DNA of 64,000 nucleotides from Phoenix dactylifera (GCF_009389715.1 NC_052393.1:5332001-5396000); one strand, 5' to 3'. Numbered from the stretch's first letter, positions 33,460-47,077 are shown. Numbers and translations: made by a program. The notes: generated by a model not told the origin, from the sequence alone.

Positions 33460-36400
33460 CTAGCAACCACTCGGCACAGTATCTGATTGCCCTGCCTTCA
33501 CAACAGAATCCGAGTGCTTTTGAGTGTCATCAACAGAATGTTGGCTGTTCTCATCAAGTCTTGTATCTTCTGATCCTTTGGTGGTTTCCTCAAGCTTCTC
33601 CTGCAAAGTAGCAGTTCCATTAGTCTTTGGCTGTTACACTGCCTGCAGAACAACATGCCAACAAACCAAGATAAAGCTCAATACCTTAAGAGAGGCATTT
33701 TGAGCAAGAAGTTGCTCATAGTCCTTCTTGATTCTGTCTACTTCTGCTCTAAGGCAAGTATTTTCCTCTTTCAGAGCGTCAACACGCCGAGCAAGTTCTT
33801 CACACTCTGCCTGTTAAGTAAAAATTCAACCACTAAGCTAATATTCAGTACTTCCTTCAAAAGTTTTCTGCCTCAAACTATGCATTATACCTGTTTGCGC
33901 AGCCTGGATCGACGTGCGGATTCCCTGTTTGACTGCTTTCTCCTCTGCCTTTTGAGTTCTCTTTCATCCTGTCCAGATAAGGCATCCAATGATTCCAAAA
34001 TTGATCAAAACTTTCAGGTAGTTCCATGAAATCATGCCACTCAAGAAAACAAGACAGCATTTTCCAGAATCAAAAGGTCTATACTGATAGGATGAGTCAA
34101 GGTGAAGGAGAGGAAAAGAAAAGATTACTAATGTAGGGTTAAGGTTTTAAGAAATGGAGGAAGAACAAACAACAAATTCAAATCAAAGAATACGAGGGAG
34201 AGTGCTATACTCATTTATATTCTGATAGATGTCTATGATCATAACTGGGGTATTACCAAAAAGCAAAAACTTTGTAAAATCATCATGACAACAACAAATG
34301 CATTCACAATACTATGCTACAGTAAAAGATAAAAAAAAAATTGATTATGTCAAGGATAAATGTATTTGGAAGACTATTGTGCAAGATAAGAACATATCTG
34401 AGAATAGACATATGCGGAATTTTATTATGCTTATGACCATGTGGAATGGATGTTCGGGATTTTTGTTTCACTCTAGGTGATTGAAAATCTGTCGTTGCCT
34501 TAAAACAGTAACAAGCACCTTCAAAAATTAGTTGTAATAGGAATGCTAGTGGAATCCATTTATGTCAAATCAATTAGTTTTTCAACTAAGGGTATTAAAA
34601 ACAACATCAGTAAAAAGAGCCAACATGAATAAGCCATCATGTATTCAAACAATAGGCAGAAAGTGAGATCGGCTAAAGGAAAGCATTTGTTTCATGCAGA
34701 GATAGAAAAAAAAGCACGAATATTGGGCTGGGTTACGCTAGAACTAAGAGCCTTGACTTTTACAGTAACCAAGTTGGAAGTATAATAAAAAGATTCTAAG
34801 AACGTGTAAAGCTAAAGCACAAATTACTAACTACAAATTCAGAACTCATCAAATGCACTTTTTGAACTGCTCACAAAATAAACGCCAATCATTGAAAACT
34901 AAATGCCAAGATAGATTTGTCCACACATAGAAGAGCTATGAAATCAATCGTTCACAAGGACAAGGCTAGTGGCTATAAAAGACACCTGTCTCCAAAGCTC
35001 TGATGGAACATTCTCACGAGATCCAGAAAGCCCACCAGGAACCATAGCTCCTGCACCTGTGGCTGCAGGGGCCTTCCCACGAATTGGAGGCATGGGTGAT
35101 GGGGTTGATGTGTTCCAGTAGTCCATCCCAATATTTAAGTTTGTGGTGGGACCAGCAACCCCTCCATGTACACCAGCTACCGGCATAGGCATTATTGGAA
35201 TGGTTTGACTTGATGTTGCCTGTGTCGGTGCACGAGCTACTCCATTTTGAGAACCACGTGTAGTGGTACCATTTTGGGATGCCTCTGCTATAGCATTCGA
35301 GTCAAATACCATCCTATTATTATAGTAGATATCATGAAATTATCTAATTAGTGAATATCAGATATCCTACCATCAAAAGAATCCTGTCCACCACACATGT
35401 TTGGTTGTGTGTCCTGTAAAATGCTTATAGCATACACAACATAAATACGTGATGAACCGAATGATTTTACATATAGCAACCTAAAGAGTAGGAATACAAG
35501 GTACCTCCACATTTATACCAACATAATAAAAGCACATGTTAATCATAATAAAGAAACATTACTGCTCCTCAAAAGCATTAATAGAAAATATGCAGATCCA
35601 AATTCTGATGTACCCTTACATAGCTTTTAATCAGCTGTGACGTTTGATGGGAGCAAATGCTGACAAGCCAGTTGATTATTTTTACAGCGACAATCACTAT
35701 ACTACAAAAATGCCAGAAAAGTTGTAGGCAGATGGCTAGATGTTTAAACTTCAAACATGAAGCAAAACCATAAGAGCTCAACTAAGTATTGCATAGTTTC
35801 GAAAGTAATAGTTGAATTCTGGTCATATAAGGAAAGATGTGGAATAAGAGGAGAAAACTAGTTTCCAAGAAATCATCCAAGATTAAAATAACCAGATAAT
35901 AATAAAAACAAAGTATGAGAAATGAAACAACAAAATCATTATCACTTATTACTAGTATTTCTTGCATTCTTAATAACTTTGCCGAGAGTTTCCTAACTTA
36001 CATTCTGAGAATTGGCATCGCTTCCATCACTTGAACCTTCACTTCCACTTTCGCTGCTGCAAAATTATACTTTTGTCAAGTTAGTTGTTAGAATTTTTAA
36101 AATAATGGACATGGAATAGAAGAATGAAGCACAGATTTATGATAAGCATTAGAATATTTGGGCCTACATGCCTCTGTACCTTTGCGAGAAGACTCCATTG
36201 GCTGCTCTTGATGTTTTACCCAGATCATTGTTGTTCTTTCCCGTGATCATGTTCAAACTTCCCAAACTTCCCCTTGATCTCTTGATTGGACTCCTTTCCT
36301 TACCTTCAGATGACTTACCATCCCCTTCCATTCCACCAGCCACAGCCCCCTACAAAAAGAGATGCATGTCATACAAAACATACTATCATGTACATAGCAT

Positions 36401-37986
36401 GCATAAATTTTATTATAGTGTCGCTCAGCAAGGAACTTACAGAAGCATCAGGATTACCATTTGCTGAAGGAACAGCAAAAGGACTGAATGGGTGTGAGCC
36501 CTGCTCAAAGACACAGTGGCACAACTCATTAGCTGCATTCCGAATTGACTACAGCAGAACAAAGATGTTCAGATGAAAAAATTGCACTTGATGATATTCT
36601 ACAAGTTATACCGCTGGAATAGATGGATGAGCATACAACCCTCCATGAGGATACATGACATATGGAGATGGTGGTGTCCCGTATGAAGGCATAAGATGCT
36701 GAGAAGAGAAAAGAAGAAACGTGTAAATAAATTTCATCACTACTATGATAATTGTAACTCCAGAAATTCACCACTACACTTTATTCAAGTTGTTATTAAG
36801 AATCTTCTCTTTATCTCCCTTTCCATTTTGTTCCTCGTGAAGGTGCTTAACAACAACTCCCATTTTCACCACCCAATCACATGATAAGAGGCTCTTACAT
36901 AGACTCAATGCAAATACAGCATAGATACAAGTCTAAGGCAGGCTTCTTGCAACAACCCTAGGCATCATGTCCAGAAATAGTCATAGTTTCACTTCTTTCT
37001 TTTCTTTATCCTGATGAAAGCAAGTTTATATTGGTGGGTTGTTTTGCTGCTTCCTGCCAATTCTACTTTTCTTAAAACCTGAGGCTTCAGGCAGTAATTT
37101 TTCCCTCCTATTCACCTCTCATCGCAGGTCCCAAAAAAACAAAAAGAAGTAAATGACATACTAGCATCTACCAAAAGAAAAGGGAAAAAAGAAAAAGACA
37201 AGCAAAAAGACATAAATATTATTGTGAGCAGGGCCTTTATAGACCTTCCTTTTAACAGAACTGATCATATAAGCCATCAGCCAGCTGGACAGTTAAAAAA
37301 TGATTGTCCCACTCAAATAGCCATATCAAGCTACCAGCAGCATGCTGCACTTCTCTTCCAAGAAGCAAGCGCTCTCATATAGTTAACTACACAGTTGGAC
37401 TGGTAAACAAGTTTCTCTTTTAATTATGAGTACCAATATCGCCAATTTCAAATTATTTGCAGTTCATCAAAACTTTCCACACAACAAGACATATAAATCC
37501 AACCCTGAAAGCAAAAGGTGTAAGACATACATCAAACAAATTAAAGTAGCAAATTGTAAAAACATAGAGCACCTGAGCTCCCCACATGTAAGGATGAGCT
37601 TGGGGACTCGATGCAACAGGAGAATGAAAGAACCCATGTGGCGGAATCGGTGAGTATGCCTAATCAAATGGAAATTATAAAGTTAATGGCATGTAAAGAA
37701 TAATTCTCCTTATAAATTCAGAAAATTTAAGAAAATCTACTCGATCAATACAGAAATAAACATCTCCAGCCAAATCACCTGAAATCCTGACCAGTCAGGG
37801 TACACCGTGGTGGTGGGACTGGCGCTCGTGGCCGGTGGTTGCTCCTGAACAAGAAAAAAAACAATTTTTTACGTTCAAGATAAAGACTAAACTGACGAAT
37901 CGAATGATCTTGGATAATAGATCGCGTACCTGCGCCGCTGATGCCTTCGGTGCCTTAGACGGCGTGTCGGTCTCGCTGCTCCCCAT
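33460..37986 (-). CDS. G-box-binding bZIP factor (GBF1 / bZIP16 / HBP-1a type)
   Basis: Twelve exons on the minus strand: 37986-37930, 37844-37779, 37659-37573, 36698-36612, 36500-36441, 36349-36180, 36056-36002, 35413-35371, 35287-34986, 33968-33891, 33810-33685, 33600-33460. They are in phase and give 423 residues. Residues 1-120 are the proline-rich GBF domain ([40 protein letters not shown]). The middle is the Ser/Gly-rich mosaic region, ending in [14 protein letters not shown]. The basic region [17 protein letters not shown] (about 319-335) has the N-x7-R signature, and the leucine zipper follows from about 336 to 380. The family binds CACGTG G-boxes in light-, ABA- and redox-responsive promoters as homo- or heterodimers in the nucleus. 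The 43-nt exon 8 and the start of exon 9 were chosen to keep the frame open and are the least certain part. Confidence 0.92.
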
Positions 37987-38480
37987 AACTCAATAGACCT
38001 TTCCACCGATCTCTTCTCTCTCTATCTCTTTCTTTCTTAAGCCATCCTAAAGAGCGATAACCTCCGAATCACACAACAAATTAAACAAATCAACGGCCGA
38101 AGCCACTCAATTCGGCTCCCTCCAAAACCCTACCTCGTCTGGAACTCTAGAAAACCATTAAAAAAATCAAAATTCTAGCAGAAAATAAGGGGGAAATCAG
38201 TACTCTGAACCAAAAGAGATTTCCATCGCAAAAGAACCCTTTTGTTTCGAGAATAGATCAAAATCTCGATCAATCATGAAGCAGAGCGAAACTTACATCA
38301 GACGACGAGGTCTCGCAAGCTGAGACGTAGCTCGGAAACGAGATCCAGGCCCAAATTAGGGCAGAACCATGCGGCGAGCCCAATCCAGGGAGCGATTACC
38401 ACAGAGGGGAGAGAGAAAGAGCAAGAAGGGGTGCAGAAGAGAGGGGGCAAGGTAGTGGGGGCAAACCGGGAACTAGTGGG
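37987..38480 (-). other. Leader and promoter of the bZIP gene
   Basis: CT-rich on the minus strand next to the ATG, consistent with a 5' untranslated region. GC content rises around 38290-38480. Leader introns are likely in this family but cannot be placed from sequence alone. Confidence 0.4.
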
Positions 38481-39399
38481 AGAAATTTACAGTCGCGCAA
38501 TGCGCATGGACACGAGTCACTTTCAGCCGTTCGGTAGTATTATATGGATCCGTATCTGGATATGATATTCTGGATATATTGTTTTGGATATGGAGTACCG
38601 TAATATTTACCAGAAAAAAGGTAACCTATCCGTATGGATATATATAGGATTACGATTAACTATGGGGTTGACCCCAACGCCTGAACCGGGTGGGTTTCGT
38701 CGGGCTGGGAGTTTAAAGTTTTCCATTGTACTGAAACACAAGATCGTACTCCAGGCGTCTGATTGGAAAATTCCATGCAAAGTGGATGGCAGATCTAGAG
38801 TCCACGTAGAAATTTCCGACAAAACTCTAGAAAATGGCGTTGTCCCTTCGGCTATGGGATGCCTCGTTTCAGGGTACAAATCTGATTCAACCCTCAAGCC
38901 TCCCATATTTTTTTAAATAAACCTTTCTCTCGTTGTCACATTTAGTACCAGCTGTGCACATACCATGCCGCCGCATATCCGTAGAATTTAATCCTATAAA
39001 ATATGCAAAACTTTATATAATATATATATATATATTATTTAAATTAAAATAATTAATTTATAATAATAGATAAAAATACATTCACTAATAATGAAATAAA
39101 ATACTAAATAAATATACAATCAATAATCAAATTGTAACAAATAATCTACAATCAATAATAATAATTTTAAAAAATACAACTATCCAAAATTCTCTAGCTC
39201 AGTTTCAAGCTCCGCCTATTTTACTTAAAAAAAAAAAAAGAAGAAGAGGAAATGAGCTTTACAAGCTCGATAAGCTATCAAAACTTTTAGAAGAATCAAG
39301 CATAAAATATAATTTTTAAAAATAGATAATTTAATAATTTTAAGATGCTTTTGTCAATATATTTTTTTCCAAAATATGCCCTTTTTTTATCAGTGACAA
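38481..39399. other. AT-rich non-coding stretch
   Basis: Contains a repeated GGATAT-type motif (38550-38650) and a (TA)n tract near 39019-39036. The 38584-38916 frame has no recognisable domain. No gene is supported. Confidence 0.35.
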
Positions 39400-41334
39400 C
39401 AATAAATCAAAAATCGTCTCTTAACCTTTGGTGACTATGGCCATGATCAACCCCATGATAAGACCCAAAAGAAACTAGCCCTTGAATACAGTTTATGAGA
39501 TCCATCAACGTGTGCTAGTGATGAGTCCTAACTGGCTAGGTCTGGAAGAAAATTACCTCTAAATCATACGGCCAATATTCATCTTGTGATAAGGCAAAAG
39601 ACTAATCCTGAGATTAGAGCACGCGATCCATCAATATGTGCCAGCGATTAGCTCCGACTAGCTAGGCCCGAAAGGACTAGTTCTACCAATAATTGGTCTC
39701 GACTAGTTAGGCTTGGAAGAAGCTAGTTTTTAACATATGGCCAACGATCAGTCTCATTGGATATACCCAAATCATAGTTTGACTAAGGAGTTTTCATGAT
39801 ATCCATAACAAATTGGCTCTTATACATAGAGTAAACATGCTCATTTCAATAACATAGGCAATATCAACCAAAATTTCATATTTTCAATATGCAATACCAA
39901 ATTAGGATAATCATTTCCTTTTAAACAACATGAGGAATTAAAACAAAAGTAATCATCTCTTTCTAAATATCATGCAATATTAAAATGGTGGTGTCTTTTT
40001 ATTTCAAACTTTGTAATTATGCAAATATTATTATTTTCATAATCATGCTAGGATAAGAATTTATGCTTGATCCATAAATTTTGAATTAGTCTTTTTTATG
40101 CAAGCATGCATAATATTCACAAGCATGTATAAATTTTTAAATATTTAAATATTTTTCTTCTCAATTATTGGTTTAAAGCTAAGCAATATGAATTCGAATT
40201 TTAAAATATATGATATGCACTAAAAAATCACCAGAGCTAAAGAAAACTTACTATCTAAGTCGACCAAATCCCAAAAATCCATCCGATAAGACTATTGGTG
40301 GTCTTAGATGCATGGCTTGTTTCCTTGAAACCCGACACTTCTCTAGAGTTGAAGGCTTTGATCAAGATAACCAACATTGTCAGCCCTTAATCAAAAAAGA
40401 GATTGGAGAATAAAGAGGAGATAGAGAAATTCGGTCTGAGTCCAAATAAGGCTCAATCTATTCAAATAGATTGATCAACATTAAAAGGAGAGAGGTACTC
40501 GATCTAGGGCCAATTGGATTTTTGGGCTTGATCTATTTGGTCTAGGTCCAATTAGCGGGTTGGCCTATTTGATCTAGGTCAACCAACAAAGGAAAAGGAA
40601 GAGATCAGAAAAACTCATATTTGGTTAGTTGGTGACCCAGAAGGGCATGAGTAGAGAGAATGTGTGCGATTGGGAAAAGAAAAAGGAAACAAAATGAAGA
40701 GGTTAAAGAAGAAAAGGAGGAGGAAGGATGGATGCGAATGAAAAAAGCCCAATTAAAACAGTGGAAAATGAAAGGGAAAACGGCATGCTGGTGCTTAGAG
40801 GCTAGGCCATGCATGGGTGACGATGGGTCAGTGGCCAGCAAGCAGTGGTCGACAACAGAGGCGATCGATGAAAAAAAGGCAAAACCGAGGGCAGAATAAG
40901 ATGCTCGGGTCCATGGTGGCTTGGATCTAGGTTCGATCATTGAAGACCCTTACAGAGAGTGTGAGATGAGGGAGAGAGAGGCCAAGCACTGAGGTGGCTG
41001 CAGTCCTTGCATGCAGCGGTGCTCCGGCTGCGCGCACAAAAGATAAAAGAGTAAAAGGGAAGAAAAGGTGGCAGCTCCCCTGGCTACCTTGATGGAAGCT
41101 CACTTACCCAAAGGAGCCACAAGATGGGTGAGGGGACTCTCCGGTAAACAACAAAGATGATGAATCTTGGCTGGAGATGGTGGATTCCGGCAGGTTGTAG
41201 TGGTGGATATTGGAAAAAGGAAAACATGGAAGGGCAGTTTGAGAGAAAGAAGAGGTGGGATAAGGTGTTGGAGACTCAGGGATGACTCGATCAATCAGAG
41301 AAGAAGGGATCAAATGGAGCGGGTTTTTGAGAGG
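39400..41334. mobile_element. Probable degenerate LTR-retrotransposon sequence
   Basis: Carries diverged repeated phrases of about 130 bp (GATCCATCAA...GTGC...AGCGA, then GACTAGCTAGG with CCCGAAAG), followed by purine-rich sequence. This resembles an eroded LTR. No ends, primer-binding site or protein domain could be fixed, so the assignment is tentative. It is the flank into which the solo LTR at 41340 inserted. Confidence 0.35.
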
Positions 41335-43146
41335 ACGAGTGTAATATCCGGGCCCAATTTGAGCCCAAAACCTTTTTGGGCCCGTACTTGAGCATTGGGC
41401 CAGGACACCTAATGGACCTAACTAGGGCCCATTGTTGGTGGCTGCTATCCCATACCCTAAGGATGGATGTGACTAGGGTAGGGACAGCTGGGAAGCTGTG
41501 GAGGGCCCAGCTGTTAGGCCCTTCACGAGGGGAAGCTGGGGGTGACACTTCACCCCAGCTAAAGGTGGCTACAGCCCCCTAGGTCTCTCTCTCTCTGTGT
41601 GTACCGTACCCCTTCCTCCTCCTTCCTTCCTCTGTTCTCTGAGAGAGGGTTTGCCAAACCTACTTCCGTCGCCGAAGAAGATGCTCGTGGCTTCTTCCAA
41701 AAGCTAGGTAAGCCCTCTACCTTTTCTCCTCTTGACTTGATCGGGATAACAGAGAAAGAAAGAAACACGGAGAGAGAAAGAAAAGGGAAGAAAGAGGGCT
41801 CACTGCATGCGGCCGCGAGCGGCGCCGGCGACACCGCTGGCTCCGACCGCGAGCACCACGACCTCCACGGGGAACAGCCGTGGGAAACGGCCACGGGCAT
41901 CCCGCGTTGCCACTGGTTTTTCCCGGCGTCTCTTCCCCGTGGGAGAAGAGAAGGCCGTCGCAGGCGCGGCCGTGGGCTCAGCCGCAGGCGCGGCTGTGGA
42001 CACCGCGAGCCCAGCCGTGGCACCGCCGACTGTGGCTCGGCCCTCCCAAACTCCCCTTCTTCCTTCACAGGGGAAGAATGAAGAGAGGAAGAGAGAGGGT
42101 TTGGGAGTGAGAGAGAGAATATGGGAGGTTGGTGAAGGGAGGAAGAAGAAAAAGAAGAGAGGAAGAGGGGACTCATCCTCGTCGTCGTGTGCGGCGGCCG
42201 CCGGCTTCGGCCGCGAGCACCGTCGACGCAGGCGCGGCCGAGAGTGCCGCAGGCTCGGCCAGGGATCCCGCGGGGCTTGGCCGCGGACGCCGCCGGTCGT
42301 GGCCCGTCCCCCTCCGCTCGCCATCCTCCCCTCCGCTCGCCGTTCCCTTCCGCTCGCCATCCCCCCCTTTCCGCTCGCCGTCCTCCCTTCGTCGGAGAAG
42401 AGAGGAAGGGGAGATTGGGATGAAAGAGAAGAAGGGAGGAGAAGAAACTTCGGGAAGAAGAAAAGAAACAGAGAAGAAAAAAAAAAAGAAAAGAAGAAAA
42501 AGAAGAAAAAGAAAAGAAAAAGGAGAAGGGAAGAAAAGGAAAGAAAAAAAAAGGAAGAGAAAAGAAAAAGAAAAAAAAAAGAGAGAAGAGAAAAGAAAAG
42601 AGATCCTTAACGGGTCTGCCTAGCGGGTCGGATCCGAGTCCGGATCCGAAACCCGTTAGGCCTAAATTCTTTAATTCGATTTGGGTGAATCCGATGAAGG
42701 ATTGATTCAAGCCCAATCGAGTTAAACGGGTCAATTAAGCCTAATTGGTGTTGAATTTGAACCCAATTAAGCTGAGTTGGTCTCAGCAGACCTAATTGAT
42801 TGTGAATCAGGCCCAATTCATGCCCAATTCAACTGACAGAAGGTTGAATTGACCTTGGGCTAACTTCGACTCAGGCCCAGATGAGCCACATTGACCAAAT
42901 CAGAGGACCCAATTGGTTAGAAAAGGTTGGACCCAATTATAAACGAGGCCCAATCCTTTAATTAAAAAACCCAATCAACCCATGTGGACCCAATCTGGTT
43001 TTAAATCGAACCCCAAAGGCTTCAAATTGGACTTGGGCTAAATCCTTGGATGGGATCCAAGCAAGTAAGTTCATAGTATGATGAACTAAGAGATGTTATA
43101 ATAAATGAATGGGGAATAATGTAAACCCTATGATGTTGTTTTAGGT

Positions 43147-44137
43147 AAGGCTGCAAATGGGTCGGGTCGACCCGTGACCCGACCCGACCCGACCCGCGTA
43201 GACCCGACCCGACCCGAATTTTAGGACCCGCGGGTCCGGGTCGGGTCTTAAAATTGGACCCGAATCATTTTCTGGGTCGGGTCTGGGTTTACCAAACGGA
43301 CCCGATCCGACCCGAATGGACCCGAAGAGAGAGAGAGAGGAAAAGCAAAAGAAAGTCTTTTCTTTTTCTTTTTCTTTTTCTTTTTTTTTTTGGCGTGGGT
43401 TGTGGTACTGTTGGTCAGTGTGGGAGGATAGCAAGTTAGCAACAAGTATAGGTTCACAGAATCCAAAGGAACGTCGGCCCGTCAGGATTCTCTCTCGATC
43501 TATTACACTGTTGAGACCTCTGGTGTGTAGCTGCCTTTTTTTTTTTTTTCCTTCTGTTTTTTGGTTTTTGTTTCTTTTAACTTTTGAAGGGAGAAAGTGA
43601 GGGAACACTGCAACTGAATATGGGTCATGTGCCAGTTTTCTGTAATGGAATTGGATTTTGGAAGAAGGTCTGGGATTTTTTTTTGTCCTCGTGAGAGGGG
43701 AGCTGGGAGACACCGAGTTCCGTCCAATCAGTCATATAGATAAAAAATAGTGTGATATGAAATTTGGCTTGTAGACCGACTTAGTTAGTGAGTCATGGGT
43801 CATCTGTTTTGACTGGAGCTCAATTGCAAAGTCTTTCAAGCCATGGGTCACCCAGCACCTCATAATTATGGTATGACCAAATTAGATTTGTCCAAATTTT
43901 TTTCCAAAAGCACAAAAAATTGGACCCGATCGGACCCGGACCCGACCCGAATCAGACTCGGACCCGACCCGAACCCGACTCGGACCCGACCCGACCCAAC
44001 CCGATCTTGACCCGACCCGACCCAACCCGATCTTCAACCGGGTCAGGTCCGGGTCCAAAATTGGGACCCGAACAAAAAACCGGGTCGGATTGGGGTCACC
44101 TAGGACCCGACCCGACCCGACCCATTTGCACCCCTAG
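43147..44137. mobile_element. Non-autonomous hAT with GACCC subterminal repeats
   Basis: 991 bp flanked by the perfect 8-bp duplication TTTTAGGT (43139-43146 and 44138-44145), the hAT hallmark. Ends are GGCTGCAAATGGGTCGGG and, reverse-complemented, GGGGTGCAAATGGGTCGGG. Both ends carry long runs of GACCC/GGGTC pentamers (43160-43325 and 43920-44125). The core has no recognisable transposase. It lies inside the solo LTR. Confidence 0.85.
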
Positions 44138-44190
44138 TTTTAGGTAATTAAGGATTTGTCACCTGGACTTGAGCAATTTGGAAAGCGAAT

Positions 44191-44420
44191 TGAAGTAAGT
44201 AATCTGTCTTAATCTTATCGTAGATCTTGTATTACATTTTATAAGATGAACCAGTATGTTTCATACAATTTGAATTGTATACATGATTTGTGAAGAAAGT
44301 GAGTAATCTACCTTAATCTTATCGTAGATCTTGTATTACGTTTTATAAGATGAACCAGTGTTTTTCATACAATTTGAATTGTATACATGATTTGTGAAGA
44401 AAGTAAGTAACCTGTCCTAA
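44191..44420. repeat. 104-bp tandem repeat in the solo LTR
   Basis: Two full units and part of a third (phase points 44198, 44302, 44406) containing AATCTTATCGTAGATCTTGT and a CATACAATTTGAATTGTATA palindrome. Confidence 0.85.
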
Positions 44421-44647
44421 TCCTGTTATGGATCATGTCATGTTATTAATGTTTCCTAAGCATTTATTTTAAGAATATATGTTTCATGCATGATATGTTA
44501 CAATGCATAAGTAACTTGCATGATCCCAGAAGCTATGGCTATGTATGCAACATGATGATACTGATATTTTAATCATGCATGTAAGTTTATAAAGTCTTAG
44601 CTAGCCCAGAGGCACTATAATGGGCTCAAAGATGCTACTGAGAATGA

Positions 44648-44796
44648 CTGAGCCGCTAGTGGCTGAATAGTAACTGAGCTTGCCCCGCCAGTGGCTGAAT
44701 GGTAACTGAGCTTGCCCTGCCAGTGGCTGAATAGTAACTGAGCCTGCCCCGCCAGTGGCTGAATAGTAACTGAGCTGGCCCCGCCAGTGGTCGAGT
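44648..44796. repeat. 32-bp tandem repeat in the solo LTR
   Basis: Four to five copies of a unit with AGTGGCTGAATAGTAACTGA and GCTTGCCCCGCC (phase points 44659, 44691, 44723, 44755, 44787). Confidence 0.9.
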
Positions 44797-45741
44797 CTGA
44801 CTTCGCAGTAGCATCCGAGAGAAAAAGGACCACGGCATGCCGGGGGCACGGTTTCATATGCATATATTATGAAAATTTTTGTGATTTGCACTACTGCTTT
44901 GTTTAAATCGCATACTTATTGTGCCATGATGATTATTAGATGAATATGCATGTCAGCTTCTCAAATCCTGCATAAACATGGTTACCATTATGTTCGATCC
45001 GGTAAGATTATGTATGATTACTTACTGAGCCATGTAGCTCATATCCGTTCATTTACTTTTTCTTTCAGATCCTTACCACTGATAGCTGCCAGAGACACGT
45101 TAATTTGGTATCAGGGCTTCTTTCTTTTGGGGTAAAGCAAGTATACTTTTGTGTACATAAACTACATAGAAGCTCTGTATTTGGGTACTGACCAGCATGT
45201 TGTACTAAAAATGCTTTCATATGAAAAGATTCGGTTGGTTTGACTACCCTGTTACCCAGGTATGAGGCTGCGTGCTATTGTGGGCGGTAGTCGGCAATAG
45301 CACGGCCGTGTCACGGATCCGGGTCCGGGGCGTGACAACGAGCATGGCGATTTTGCTCATCTCCCACGAACCTGATAGCAATTGGGAGTGGCTTGAATGG
45401 CCGGATGGCTGCTTTGTATCGGTCTCCTGTTAATTACAGTACATCTTTTGAAGATAACATTCCTCTTGTTACTTGCTTTTGATAGACTTGCCAGGTTTCT
45501 TATACCTTTAGTTTTAATGGTGAGGAAGGAAAGGACTACTCTGCTGCATCCATTCCTTGAATCATTAACATAACCATAGCTCTTCACTGGAATTGCTTTC
45601 CTAATGGAAGTTCAATCTAATAGTATTAGTTAGGTTTATCATTTGGATCTCATGGAAATATCCCAAGTCTTATAAATGGTAGTATATGAGACGTATAAGC
45701 ATATATAATGTAAAATCGTAGATCGAATTAGTCTTTTTGTG

Positions 45742-46699
45742 TATTGGTATGCACTACATCTTGAGTGACAGCTAAGAGCCATAGACTGGTTAATTATATG
45801 CCCTACAATGTCATCAAAGCTAGGCCAAGAAATGGTGACTTTATGGGAGGATAAAACAACCAAATAATTGGGGGCCTTGTCCATGGTATAAAAAATGGAC
45901 CAAGTGTTAAAGATGTAGCCCAAAGGATAGGCCAAGTACAGAAAAGTGTATACCAAGTGCAGACCAAGTACCAGATGATAGATCAAGAATGGATTGAACA
46001 CCAAAATACAGACTAAGCATAGACCCGATATTGAACGACAGATTGTGTATAGATTGAGTGCTCCGGCACATACCTAGCATAGACCCAATATTAAGTGGAG
46101 ACAAAGCTAGAGTCCTAAGATGCAGGCCAAGCATGAAAAAAATTTCGAGGTGGAGGCCGAGTGTAGACCTAGTGTTGGAATGTAGGATAGTCTCCAAAGA
46201 GATTGTTAGGCTACAAATTGCACGATGAGTTATCGGTCTAGAACAAGATTTTTACAGCAAGAAAAGCCTAAAGTAGGGAATCACACCTAGATAACGGGAG
46301 AGATACTAACCATCATAAGTGATAGAGATGACGAACATGGTATGAACTGATAGGGACATATGTGAGAATAAAAATGAGCTATTTGTCCGAGCAATTCATA
46401 GAGTCATATATAAATGTAAGATTATAATAGTTGAGAAGACTTTTCCAAAAATTAAAATACACAGAACTTTTATCTTTTTTTTAGTAAATTTATTTTTATT
46501 TTAAATTTCTCGTAGCTTACTTTGTAGTTTACTTTTTTTTATTACTGTTATCTTCTCGGGTGGGCATCATTCTAATAGTAACAGTCTTTGAAGATTCAAA
46601 ATGATAGAACTCATGATTTCTCTATCATTTTCCGTAAAAAAATGGTGGCATATCTACCGATTAATTTGTTGATCTCTCGTACCAGAAAAGGGGTTAACA
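45742..46699. mobile_element. Putative insertion, revealed by a paralogous site lacking it
   Basis: The sequences on either side (ending CTTTTTGTG, resuming GAAACTAAATGATG) match the paralogous unit near 57135-57160, where they are joined without this roughly 0.95 kb. The insert contains diverged repeated phrases of the type GCCAAGTGCAGACC and CATAGACCCGATATT, as in eroded LTRs. Its class and target duplication are not resolved. Confidence 0.5.
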
Positions 46700-47077
46700 G
46701 AAACTAAATGATGTTCTCCATCAACTTAGAACAAATGCATAGATTTACAATTGATATTTCTTTTGTCTAATATTCAAGGAAAATATAGAGATAAGTTAAT
46801 AACATAGTTTGAGGGGAAAAAAAAAAGTTCATGTTACTCACCCCTTAGGAATTTAAATAACCGGGGCCAACAAAAACAAGTCACGGAGAAATTTGGCAGT
46901 GAATCCACTGATTTAAATATTCAAATTGTATTCACCCATCGCTTAAGACGGAAGCAAGTATTTAACGGCTCCCTTTAGCTGGCGTGCATATAAATGTAAA
47001 TATAAGGCCCTTTCCCTTGCATAAACCAGACTTCTTGGACGCCTCCCTCCCTCTCTCTTCGTGCTTTCTTTCTCCTA

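Larger units (their letters stand above)
41340..45337 (+). mobile_element. Solo LTR, about 4.0 kb including a nested hAT
   Basis: Begins TGTAATATCCGGGCCCAATT and ends GGGTCCGGGGCGTGACA (5'-TG...CA-3'). It is flanked by the perfect 5-bp duplication ACGAG (41335-41339 and 45338-45342). No gag-pol domain lies inside, so it is a solo LTR left by recombination. Removing the nested hAT (43147-44137) gives an LTR of about 3.0 kb. It has a CT-rich putative transcription start region near 41583, a GC-rich leader-like part (41800-42400), a long AG tract (42440-42600) and internal tandem repeats near its end. The long LTR with GGCGTGACA end suggests a chromovirus-type Gypsy element; this is inference. 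Confidence 0.85.

Noticed and set aside
41559..42734. 391-codon minus frame and several plus frames in the solo LTR
   Set aside because: Composition-driven (GC-rich leader and AG tract) with no retroviral or other domain.
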